Shown: positions 21,561-28,228 of the stretch, one piece after another
Layout of the letters: each line of letters opens with the position of its first letter
Position numbering within the stretch: the first letter of the stretch is position 1
Virus record (IMG/VR): IMGVR_UViG_3300011115_000722
Location: 1-34,328 of that record
Strand: one strand, 5' to 3'
Length of the DNA: 34,328 nt
From: a virus
The notes under the pieces: generated by a model
Databases searched by the model: none
What the model was told of the DNA's origin: nothing
The model's input: the letters and a program-made list of their open reading frames with translations, nothing else
Position numbers and translations under genes: made by a program

Positions 21561-22583
21561 TTATTTGGCCCGCAAGAACCGTAAAGGCAAATCGTATGAT
21601 TGTTCTGGCAACAGGTTTCTTCGTTCGGCAGCGGTTAAGTTAGCCCGCGCTTGCGTGGCCCGCGCTTCAGCTTCGCCCATTAACGCTTGGTAATTAGCCA
21701 TTGCTTCTTTGTTTGCTGCTTGGGTTAATTGACTTGGCGGTACGCGAGGATTTTCCGCCATCAACCGAGATAACGCTGCGTTATAAAACTCTCCTGGCAT
21801 GCCACCGGACGCAAATTTTTCTGTATCTTGAACCGCGTGTTGTAACTCATGTAACACAGTAGACCTTGCGCCCTCTTCGGTTTTATTACGCACGGTAAAC
21901 TTATCCCCGCGTGAAGTGCCTGCATTGCTTGACGCAGGCATCCATTCTGGTGATTTTGCAACCTCAATACGCCCCTTGCGGAGTATGTCTGGGTACGCCG
22001 CATATAACTCAGGGTGGTTAAACGCGCCGCCAATAGGCATCTCTTTGACAGACGCATAAGCATTGCTTTTGCTTGGCATAGCGGCGTTAAAGTCCATCCT
22101 AAATCCGGCTGATGCGTCGGGTATTTCTTGCCGCCACATACCATCGGGGGCTTTCCAAGTGCCGGTTTGTTGCCATATTGCTTTTGCATCTACACCGGCT
22201 TTTTCTAGTTCTATTGCTTTAGCGGCTGCGCGGGCATCCCAAGTCTTAGCCGTTTTGCCAATAAACATTCCTAACGAACCAGCGGGTGCAGGCGCGGCCC
22301 TTGACGCGCCAATACCACCACCCATTACGTTCATAGCAAAGTTTGCGGCTTCTTCTTCTGCGCTGAAGTTAGGGTCGCTGCCGCTGTAAGCCCGCCCTGG
22401 TGCGGTTGCCGCGTTGACTGCGCCAGCAATAACACCCGGCAACGCAAAACTTCGTTGGTTCATTACTGAACCCGGCATAGTGTCTTGGAATGGCAAAAAG
22501 GCAGCGCGGCCTTCCATTGACAACGCCTGTTCATACCAAGGCAGTTTGTTCTTGCTTGGGGGCGCAAGTTTGTTATCAGCCAT
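21561..22583 (-). CDS. polyvalent-protein-type zinc metallopeptidase (LPD23-like), 340 aa
   Basis: The C-terminal half has VLHELQHAVQDTEKFASGG with the zinc-binding HELQH at 245-249, and MGEAEARATQARANLT at 302-317, where a Glu could be the third ligand. KAIWQQTGTWKAPDGMWRQEI at 134-154 is typical of the 'large polyvalent protein-associated' domains (LPD23-like), which phages and conjugative elements deliver into or express in the host, probably to cut host defence proteins. The N-terminal 110 residues are Ala/Gly-rich and hydrophobic in part (45-60, 83-95). It sits between the large terminase subunit and the portal cluster, 21 bases after the former, with GGGATGG before the ATG. The target is unknown. 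Confidence 0.78.
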   Translation of the reverse strand: MADNKLAPPSKNKLPWYEQALSMEGRAAFLPFQDTMPGSVMNQRSFALPGVIAGAVNAATAPGRAYSGSDPNFSAEEEAANFAMNVMGGGIGASRAAPAPAGSLGMFIGKTAKTWDARAAAKAIELEKAGVDAKAIWQQTGTWKAPDGMWRQEIPDASAGFRMDFNAAMPSKSNAYASVKEMPIGGAFNHPELYAAYPDILRKGRIEVAKSPEWMPASSNAGTSRGDKFTVRNKTEEGARSTVLHELQHAVQDTEKFASGGMPGEFYNAALSRLMAENPRVPPSQLTQAANKEAMANYQALMGEAEARATQARANLTAAERRNLLPEQSYDLPLRFLRAK

Positions 22584-22604
22584 TGGCTACCATCCCGTTG
22601 CTCA

Positions 22605-24191
22605 TCAATGCCCCATCCAGCCAGTATTAACGTGGTGGTTCTGAGCGTTAACCCGCCGATCCGGTGCCTCAAGCTGCACCTCTTTCGGCCAGACCAATTT
22701 CAAGTTCGGCTCCTCAATCCGCGCAAGGGAGTCAATCATGTCCTTGTGGGCGCTAACAGGGAACGGCAGGTACTCCTGTTCAATGAAGTCATGCACCAGG
22801 TTCCGAGTGTTTTTCTCGTAATCGGTCACATAAAAACTCTTGGGAAAGTAAATCCTCCCCTGCTCAAATATCGGTATCAGCCGCGAGATACGGTCATCCT
22901 TACCCGTCCTGCCCGCAACCTCCATGATGTCAAACCGATACCCCTCGGCCTCCTGCACAGACTTGATGTGCTGAATGTCCGCCATCAATCCGTACTGCTC
23001 CCACCGCACTTGCTTGGGTTTCCACTTGCGATGCAGTTCAATCAACCGAGCCGCACGTTCAGTCAGGTTCAGCCGATCACGCACCATGTCCAGCACATAA
23101 TAGTTTTGGTCTTGACCTAGCCCAATCACCCACATCGCGGTGTAGTCGGAGTCCTTGCGTTTGGAGTTTGCCGAGTCCACCAAGATGTAGTTGTTCGTCT
23201 TGGTCGGCTTTTTGCTGTAATACCGCAACCACTCGCGCTGGAACCCTTGCAACGAATCGGCCTTCGGGTTCAGCAATATCTGCGCTGCATAGGTGTACGG
23301 CCCCATGTCCTTTCGCTTCTGGTGGTGCGTCAGGTCGTCCCACACAATCGACTGGCCGTCCTCAACGCCACCAATCCTGCCCGGATACTCCCGAGCCGTC
23401 AGCGTCCCGCGATCCGTCAGCGTTTTATAGGCATCGTTAAAGTGCCACCGCGTCCCGGCCCCGCGTTTTATCCCCGGCGTTGTCCCAAGGTTATACGAAC
23501 GCTCCATCTCAATCATCACCTTGGCGATCATTTCCGGAGTCGTCACGGAACCCGCAACCACAACGTCATCGTAGTGCAGCACCTTGAAGTGCTTCGATGT
23601 CGGCTGGCCGTCCACCAACCCCCACGCCTCAACGGTCGCCTCATTGGGGTTCGACTTACGCTTTACAATAATCCCGTCGTCCTCCGACCACTTCGCGGCC
23701 TTACGGATATCCTTGCCGTACAGCACATCGGGAAACGCCGCGTGCAGCGTGAGGTTTTCTTCCAACTCGCGCATGATCTGGCGCAAAAACGCTTTCGCAA
23801 TGGGTCGTGTGTGGGAGAAAATCCCGATCGTTATCTCGGGGTCTTTCAAAATGCTCTGAATCGACAACCCGAACGTAATCGTGGAGGACTTCCAGTGTTC
23901 GCGTGACCACAGATCCAGATACCCGTTGGGGTTCGCCTCAACTTCCCGGCACCGATCAAACGCAAACGAGTTATCCACAAACCCCGGTCGCCCGACGCAC
24001 GGCAGCATATCCACGCGATTACACACCCGCACCATCAGATAATACAAATCCGCGCAGACCAGCATCCGCACCACCTGGTTCAGTTTCCCCTGCTGCCGCC
24101 CGATCTCCTCCAACTCATCCCAGTACCGAATCGCGCCCTCGACCGGCAGCGCGTGCAGCATCTTCACCTGCTCTGGAGTCAATTCGCTCAT
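22605..24191 (-). CDS. terminase large subunit
   Basis: The 528-residue protein is a large terminase: an ATPase that pumps DNA plus a nuclease that cuts it. A variant Walker A is at 96-103 (SREHWKSS), Walker B at 204-209 (VLHYDD, with DD rather than the usual DE), and nuclease acidic residues at D339 (YILVDSANS), D348 and near the C-terminus (KDMIDSLARIE). The C-terminal nuclease region 335-505 has the RNase-H-like pattern. The ATG overlaps the stop of the small-subunit gene (ATGA, 24188-24191). Confidence 0.93.
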   Translation of the reverse strand: MSELTPEQVKMLHALPVEGAIRYWDELEEIGRQQGKLNQVVRMLVCADLYYLMVRVCNRVDMLPCVGRPGFVDNSFAFDRCREVEANPNGYLDLWSREHWKSSTITFGLSIQSILKDPEITIGIFSHTRPIAKAFLRQIMRELEENLTLHAAFPDVLYGKDIRKAAKWSEDDGIIVKRKSNPNEATVEAWGLVDGQPTSKHFKVLHYDDVVVAGSVTTPEMIAKVMIEMERSYNLGTTPGIKRGAGTRWHFNDAYKTLTDRGTLTAREYPGRIGGVEDGQSIVWDDLTHHQKRKDMGPYTYAAQILLNPKADSLQGFQREWLRYYSKKPTKTNNYILVDSANSKRKDSDYTAMWVIGLGQDQNYYVLDMVRDRLNLTERAARLIELHRKWKPKQVRWEQYGLMADIQHIKSVQEAEGYRFDIMEVAGRTGKDDRISRLIPIFEQGRIYFPKSFYVTDYEKNTRNLVHDFIEQEYLPFPVSAHKDMIDSLARIEEPNLKLVWPKEVQLEAPDRRVNAQNHHVNTGWMGH

Positions 24192-24841
24192 ATCGGCCCG
24201 AGACTACTCGGTTCGTGCAGCGTCCGCCGGGGAGGACTATCGGGAAGGGGGTTCCCGTGCTGCTCACGCGTTCCGCTGGGCGCGGACTCTCGCACCACCT
24301 CCCCGGCTTCGCTAACTTCGCTTCCAGACTCTCGCTGTGCAACGATTTCCACCTCAACGGGGTCATCCGCCTCCACTTCCTCAACAACCTCGCCGTCAAT
24401 AATCTTTTCTGCCGCAACCGGCGCGGCCAACCTCGCCAGCAACGCACCGGCCAGCCCGATCAATCCCGCATCGGCCCCAAACGCCGCCGACTTCTCAATC
24501 GCTACCCGGTCGCCATACTGCTCCCGGCTCCACACTTTCGCCTCATCCCGCCGCCACGCACTTCGCAGCTTCGCCACCGCAACATCGTCCGGCCCAGCCC
24601 GATCCACAATCTCCCCCCCTTCGTGGAACCGAACCTCCGCCCGCGCCTTCAACGCATCCTGGTACCCGCCCCACCGATCATCCGAGGCCCGCAACCAGTT
24701 CAGCACCGCCCCCAACGTCCAAATCCGGTTCGCACACGCCCCCACCAACCCGACCTCAACCACATCATCAAAAAACGCCTCCAACTCCTCCTCGTCCACC
24801 CGAGTAAGCGAGTCACGCGTCATCCGGCTCCGTATCCCCAT
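24188..24841 (-). CDS. putative terminase small subunit, 217 aa
   Basis: The protein overlaps the large terminase start by four bases, the normal place for the small subunit that recognises DNA for packaging. Residues about 10-65 are helical and could hold a helix-turn-helix (ACANRIWTLGAVLNWLRAS). The C-terminal 60 residues are acidic, then Pro/Ser-rich and disordered. Three starts are possible: GTG 24889, ATG 24841 and ATG 24823; the last has GGAG five bases upstream, the middle one is given. It is the first gene of the long minus-strand late region, next to the noncoding control region. Confidence 0.7.
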   Translation of the reverse strand: MGIRSRMTRDSLTRVDEEELEAFFDDVVEVGLVGACANRIWTLGAVLNWLRASDDRWGGYQDALKARAEVRFHEGGEIVDRAGPDDVAVAKLRSAWRRDEAKVWSREQYGDRVAIEKSAAFGADAGLIGLAGALLARLAAPVAAEKIIDGEVVEEVEADDPVEVEIVAQRESGSEVSEAGEVVRESAPSGTREQHGNPLPDSPPRRTLHEPSSLGPI

Positions 24842-25019
24842 GGCCCCGTTATACGCCCGAATTCTTCCAACTGCAACCGCCTGCCGCACAAAACCGCTCA
24901 GAAGCCCTACAGCGCGTTATTCAGCCTTCGCACATACCATCCCCTACCCCGCATCCAGAAAACCCAGCCTGACTGCCTTGCCGCCAATCCTTGGGCACTT
25001 TGCAAAGGTGGGGAATCCT

Positions 25020-25045
25020 AAATTTTTTTGCGCGGCGAAAAATTT
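25020..25045. repeat. AT-rich perfect inverted repeat
   Basis: AAATTTTT (25020-25027) and AAAAATTT (25038-25045) flank a ten-base GC-rich centre. The T runs on each strand could let it act as a weak bidirectional terminator; a melting or bending site is also possible. It is about 200 bases upstream of the small terminase gene. Confidence 0.7.
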
Positions 25046-25137
25046 GCGAAAGGTATGACGGGGAGTCCCAGACCTGCACACGGTCGGCCAAGGCCCTTGC
25101 TCCCCCGGCCTGCCGGAATCAGCCCGGCAAGCCAGCA

Positions 25138-25173
25138 TTGACCACGCCCGACCACGCTTGACCACGCCCGACC
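25138..25173. repeat. 20-bp direct repeats built on TTGACCACGC
   Basis: A 20-base unit (TTGACCACGCCCGACCACGC, 25138-25157) is followed by a 16-base second copy (25158-25173). Each contains a ten-base half-unit GACCACGCYY, giving three full ten-base periods. The TTGACCA core recurs at 25498 and 25509, and inverted at 25336 and 25356. Confidence 0.85.
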
Positions 25174-25335
25174 GGCGGAAATGCCTGCGATCCGCGCCGA
25201 AACCGGACGCGCTGCCATGATGCAGGGGAGCGATTGGCCCATCGCGCCATGCACTTAGCGCAAGCTGCGGCCCCTGTTTTGGCGCTTGTTGCTGGCTCGC
25301 AACGATGCCCAGGTTGCTGCGCTTTCGCCTTTGCT

Positions 25336-25377
25336 TGGTCAAGCTGGGTGAAACGTGGTCAAAGTCAAACTGGGTGA
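25336..25377. repeat. inverted TTGACCA (TGGTCAA) pair with CTGGGTGA repeats
   Basis: TGGTCAA occurs at 25336-25342 and 25356-25362, exactly 20 bases apart, and CTGGGTGA follows at 25344-25351 and 25370-25377. The motif is the reverse complement of the TTGACCA core at 25138 and 25158, which also has a 20-base step. Confidence 0.75.
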
Positions 25378-25497
25378 TGATGGGTTGAATTTCCCGTAAG
25401 AGCGCTAGAGAGGCAGATATAGAGAAAGAAAGATCAAATCCTAGCGCTATCTCGCGTGGCGCGTACCCATCTACACCACGAAAATAATCCACATAGA

Positions 25498-25515
25498 TTG
25501 ACCACGGTTTGACCA
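25498..25515. repeat. TTGACCA direct pair near the early genes
   Basis: TTGACCA occurs at 25498-25504 and 25509-25515, an 11-base step. It is the same core as in the arrays at 25138 and (inverted) 25336. Confidence 0.7.
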
Positions 25516-25525
25516 AGACTATATG

Positions 25526-25580
25526 CCGAGATTCCGACACATTGACGAAACGCCGACACATTTTGACGGAATGCCGACAG
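25526..25580. repeat. CCGACACATT direct repeats
   Basis: CCGACACATTGACGAAACG (25534-25552) is followed by CCGACACATTTTGACGGAATG (25553-25573) and a truncated CCGACAG (25574-25580); a CCGAGA at 25526 may be a degenerate first copy. The step is 19-21 bases. The arrangement looks like iterons or clustered operators. Confidence 0.8.
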
Positions 25581-25607
25581 GTGGATTGCTGGCCGATTTT
25601 GGGAACC

Positions 25608-25659
25608 TATGCATATCAATCACTTAGTATATGCATCAATCTGGCACGGGTTATGCATA
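25608..25659. repeat. three TATGCAT sites with an exact 22-bp period
   Basis: TATGCAT occurs at 25608, 25630 and 25652. The first and third extend to the palindrome TATGCATA, and the first two are followed by ATCAATC or CAATC. The step of exactly 22 bases would put the sites on nearly the same DNA face. The array ends 47 bases before the first plus-strand early gene, as expected of an operator or an iteron array. Confidence 0.88.
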
Positions 25660-25705
25660 TAGATAGGCGCAGGAATCGACTAACTAACGAATAAGGGGCT
25701 ACAAG

Positions 25706-25870
25706 ATGAACGATTACCGCAAAAAGTCCGACGCTGAATTGCGTTACATCATTAAAGATGCGGGCGAAGCTGCCCAGGCGATGCGCGACATTGATCGCAA
25801 TGCAGAGTGTAAATATCTGGATCAAGTTAATGATGCCTGTACGGAATTGCATCGCAGGGGGAACAAATGA
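25706..25870 (+). CDS. conserved small phage protein, 54 aa
   Basis: The ATG at 25706 follows AAGGGGCTACAAG. The product (NDYRKKSDAELRYIIKDAGE, then DRNAECKYLDQVNDACTEL) belongs to a recognisable type of tiny phage protein found in many proteobacterial phages; I know of no function for it. It is helical and polar. It is the first gene of the rightward early-type cluster, and its stop overlaps the next ATG (ATGA, 25867-25870). Confidence 0.8.
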   Translation: MNDYRKKSDAELRYIIKDAGEAAQAMRDIDRNAECKYLDQVNDACTELHRRGNK

Positions 25871-26118
25871 ACGGACTGCCGCAGGTAAATATAAACGGCA
25901 CATCGCGCCATGCACTGCTAGAGGCCAGGATGATTGCCATTGAGGCGATCCGTGCTGCCATGCAGGCACTGGGGGAATGTTCGCCCAATAGCCGCGATTA
26001 TCAAACCGCGCCGAAAGGCGAATTCGAGATAGCACGCAGGGCCTACATGGAGCGGTTCGCTTTTCTGGATCGCATGGCTAATGAGTTAGAGGATGAGGCG
26101 ATAGCGATCCAAGGCTAA
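25867..26118 (+). CDS. conserved-type hypothetical protein, 83 aa
   Basis: A helical, mixed-charge protein without membrane span or cysteine pair apart from a single Cys near residue 38. The start overlaps the stop of the previous gene. CAGGGGGAAC is at a good distance upstream. It is followed by an 86-base leader with two small stems (TGCGCC/GGCGCA at about 26129-26146 and CGGCA/TGCCG at about 26165-26179) before the clamp-like gene. No family is recognised. Confidence 0.72.
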   Translation: MNGLPQVNINGTSRHALLEARMIAIEAIRAAMQALGECSPNSRDYQTAPKGEFEIARRAYMERFAFLDRMANELEDEAIAIQG

Positions 26119-26204
26119 TCCTAACCTATGCGCCTATGCGGGCGCATTGGCTAGAGTTAACCGCCCGGCACGGACTGCCGGATTAGTAGATAGGGGGAAT
26201 TACC

Positions 26205-26837
26205 ATGCAATTGCAGCTTCGCAAGTCCGATCTAAAAGCCGCTCTGATTTGTTCCGCCGTGAAAGATATCCGGTATTACCTGGATGGCGTGCTTGTGGAA
26301 TTTTCGCCCTGCGAGTCTGGCGGGATTCTTACATTCTGCGGCACTGACGGCCATATCCTGTTTGCAGGTACCGCGCCTGCCGAGTTTACGGACGGGGAAC
26401 ACGCTACAGCTTTTAGCCTAATCATTCCGTCGGACACTGTTAAAACCGCGTGCAAGGGGAAAATGCCGATCGTAACGCTATCCAGCCTGCCCGACGGACG
26501 CTATAGCCTGGGCGATGCACTGTTTGCCGCGATCGACGGCAGGTTTCCTGACTTCCGGCGCGTTATACCGGCGAAAGTGTCGGGGGAATTCGCGCACTTC
26601 GATTTCGATTTGCTGGCACGCGGCAATGATGCGCTTTGCGAATACTTCAATATGCCTAAAAAGACGTTTTCACTGCATCCCGGCGGGAACGGAGCCGGAG
26701 TTATGTGCGGCAATTCGCGGGATGCCGTCGTCGTCGTAATGCCGATGCGGGAACCTAACGGCGGCACGGGGGAATACACGGGAACCGATATACCGCCCGC
26801 GCAGGATAACGTGACGCAATTGCGCGAAGCCGCGTAA
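26205..26837 (+). CDS. DnaN (sliding clamp)-like protein, shortened, 210 aa
   Basis: Residues 10-125 read like the second domain of bacterial DNA polymerase III beta subunit. VKDIRYYLDGVLVEF at 19-33 and GTDGHILFAG at 46-55 match the DnaN pattern VRYYLNGMLFE...ATDGHRLA; IDGRFPDFRRVIP at 110-122 matches VDGRFPDYRRVLP. Residues 126-210 could be a reduced third domain with a low-complexity tail. Domain one is missing, and the length (210) is a little over half of the usual 366. A normal clamp is a dimer of three-domain chains, so this protein may form a different ring, cap or compete with host DnaN. The start follows TAGGGGGAATTACC. Similarity is judged by eye. Confidence 0.78.
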   Translation: MQLQLRKSDLKAALICSAVKDIRYYLDGVLVEFSPCESGGILTFCGTDGHILFAGTAPAEFTDGEHATAFSLIIPSDTVKTACKGKMPIVTLSSLPDGRYSLGDALFAAIDGRFPDFRRVIPAKVSGEFAHFDFDLLARGNDALCEYFNMPKKTFSLHPGGNGAGVMCGNSRDAVVVVMPMREPNGGTGEYTGTDIPPAQDNVTQLREAA

Positions 26838-26850
26838 TAGTCCCCACTTC

Positions 26851-26913
26851 GAACCCTTTGCGGAGGGTTCCATAATGTGGATTGACGGTAGCCTGACCGA
26901 TTCGGGCGCATAG
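26851..26913 (+). promoter_or_regulatory. hairpin-controlled leader with a 12-codon reading frame
   Basis: GAACCCT (26851-26857) and AGGGTTC (26864-26870) form a perfect stem. GGAGG (26862-26866) overlaps its right arm and stands eight bases before an ATG at 26875 that opens a 12-codon frame ending at 26913 (MWIDGSLTDSGA). The next gene starts 19 bases later with its own AGGGGG. The arrangement resembles a translation-coupled leader peptide whose binding site can be masked. Confidence 0.4.
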
Positions 26914-26931
26914 ATAGGGGGATTGGCAGAT

Positions 26932-27426
26932 ATGAACAAGCAAGCAATCATCGAAGCACTGCGGGCATTCGTGAATCAGCGGCCCGGTTTGGAGTGGGCG
27001 AATTATGGCGAAGCGTCCAGCTACCGCGCCGAAATGCGCCAGATCATGCGCGACCGGAAAGAGGCGCACATTTTGCTGAATGCCTGCGGATGGCGCGACT
27101 CGATCACGGCTGAAATGATGCTGGCCGGGTTCCGCGCCTACTCGGGCAGGCTGACGATCAGCGAGGACGCGAGGGGGCGCGTGAAGCTGGATTACTGCAC
27201 GGGGCAGTATTACCCGACGGAATACCGTAAAGCGGTGTGCGCCGTAGCTTCGTCCGTGCTGTGGGCCTGGCTGCGCGACTTTTGCATGCCCGAGGGTGAG
27301 CTTGTGCATAACTCGGAAACGGGCGACACCTTCAAGCGTTACAAGGGGATGCGTGCGGGCGATTACCTGCGCTCCACGTTCCGCCGTGAATTCGGGCGCG
27401 GTATCGGTTCGCGTTGGTTTAACTGA
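26932..27426 (+). CDS. conserved-type phage protein, 164 aa
   Basis: The ATG at 26932 is preferred over a TTG at 26923; TAGGGGGATTGGCAG is upstream. The N-terminal part (FVNQRPGLEWANYGEASSYRAEMRQIMRD, residues about 13-41) is a segment I have seen in many uncharacterised phage proteins from proteobacteria. No catalytic motif is recognised; Cys residues at about 49, 86, 97 and 115 are not paired. It lies in the early-type cluster beside the clamp-like gene. Confidence 0.78.
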   Translation: MNKQAIIEALRAFVNQRPGLEWANYGEASSYRAEMRQIMRDRKEAHILLNACGWRDSITAEMMLAGFRAYSGRLTISEDARGRVKLDYCTGQYYPTEYRKAVCAVASSVLWAWLRDFCMPEGELVHNSETGDTFKRYKGMRAGDYLRSTFRREFGRGIGSRWFN

Positions 27427-27435
27427 GGGGGCAAT

Positions 27436-27624
27436 ATGAACACTGAATTCGAATTAGAAAATCGGCGCTTTGTACCGGGCAGGCCCGTCACATATAACGG
27501 CACGCCTGGGCGATTCTGGACGGCATACACGAAGCACAGTAACGCATGGGTGCGGACGCGGAATTACTTTTTCGCTAACCGGACAACGAAACGCGAAATT
27601 ATCGAAACGGCGGGGGAATCATGA
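27436..27624 (+). CDS. hypothetical protein, 62 aa
   Basis: A small aromatic- and Arg-rich protein. The binding site and first codons (AGGGGGCAATATGAACAC) are identical in 18 bases to those of the gene at 27878. The stop overlaps the next ATG (27621-27624). No family recognised. Confidence 0.68.
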   Translation: MNTEFELENRRFVPGRPVTYNGTPGRFWTAYTKHSNAWVRTRNYFFANRTTKREIIETAGES

Positions 27625-27869
27625 ACGCGACTTACCTGTTTATTTATGTTGCAACGCACCGCGCAGGCACGAGCGGTTATTACGCGGATCGCCAGCGCGG
27701 AACAATTGACGTTTGGCACGACGGCAAGCGGTACATCTACCGCAAGCCGGATGCCGATGTTCCGGCGCGAATGGTGAAGCGCGACATTGTGGCAGCGTTT
27801 GAGTCCGATGGCCGCTGCACGATGCGGATCAGCGGGCGGTTTCCCAGCTACAGAATCGAATCAGAATAG
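27621..27869 (+). CDS. hypothetical protein, 82 aa
   Basis: The product has YLFIYVATHRAG near the N-terminus, a beta-rich middle and a basic C-terminal half (about pI above 9 by composition). The ATG overlaps the stop of the previous gene and is preceded by GCGGGGGAATC. No family is recognised. Confidence 0.68.
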   Translation: MNATYLFIYVATHRAGTSGYYADRQRGTIDVWHDGKRYIYRKPDADVPARMVKRDIVAAFESDGRCTMRISGRFPSYRIESE

Positions 27870-27877
27870 GGGGCAAT

Positions 27878-28162
27878 ATGAACACATTTGACACCACCAC
27901 ACCGCGCACGGACGCGGCCCTGGCGCTAGTCGCAAAGGCCCGCGAAACCGAGTCCGACTACAAGTGCCACGATGCGCTGATCATGTCGCACGTTAGTCTG
28001 GAAATTGATTACAACGACCTGCGCGCCGAGGTTAAGCGGCTGCGGGAGGCGTTGGCGGGAGTGACGCGGATATTAGAGGCGTTTTCCTACACCACGCAAT
28101 TGGGGAAGACTCAACGCGCCCGGCTTGACGCTGCCCGCGCAGCACTAGGGGCGGCATCATGA
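27878..28162 (+). CDS. hypothetical coiled-coil protein, 94 aa
   Basis: Residues about 40-66 (SLEIDYNDLRAEVKRLREALAG) have the pattern of a coiled coil, and the C-terminus is an Ala/Arg-rich helix. Start: see the 18-base repeat shared with the 27436 gene. The stop overlaps the ATG of a 19-codon membrane ORF at 28159. The N-terminus (NTFDTTTPRTDAALA) resembles those of several small phage proteins. Function unknown. Confidence 0.72.
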   Translation: MNTFDTTTPRTDAALALVAKARETESDYKCHDALIMSHVSLEIDYNDLRAEVKRLREALAGVTRILEAFSYTTQLGKTQRARLDAARAALGAAS

Positions 28163-28218
28163 TCGCGCTGGGCGTGTTCCTGGCGCTTGCAATGCTCGTA
28201 ATTATTTTCGATCTATGA
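28159..28218 (+). CDS. candidate membrane micro-peptide, 19 aa
   Basis: An ATG overlapping the stop of the previous gene (ATGA) opens 19 codons of nearly pure hydrophobic residues (GVFLALAMLVIIF), enough for one membrane span. GGGGCGG is 7-8 bases upstream. It is too short for statistics, but the ATGA overlap and composition make it worth recording. Confidence 0.42.
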   Translation: MIALGVFLALAMLVIIFDL

Positions 28219-28228
28219 GAGGCCGACA

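Larger units (their letters stand above)
24842..25705. other. noncoding control region with three repeat families
   Basis: No convincing gene lies in these 864 bases; the one long minus-strand frame (24944-25561) runs through all repeat families and has no protein-like character. The region separates the leftward late operon from the rightward early-type genes. It holds an AT inverted repeat (25020-25045), TTGACCA motifs in both orientations (25138-25515), CCGACA repeats (25526-25580) and the TATGCAT array (25608-25658). A replication origin, packaging site or repressor-operator region are the main possibilities. No sigma-70 promoter with good -10 and -35 was found by eye. Confidence 0.7.

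Noticed and set aside
25111-25129. TGCCGG/CCGGCA stem as a terminator
   Set aside because: There is no T run on either side; it is probably a chance stem in GC-rich DNA.
24944-25561. A 205-codon minus-strand open frame in the control region
   Set aside because: It runs straight through all the direct and inverted repeats, has no good binding site and no protein-like composition.
26147-26347. A 66-codon plus-strand frame before the clamp-like gene
   Set aside because: It overlaps the clamp-like gene in another frame and has no family character.
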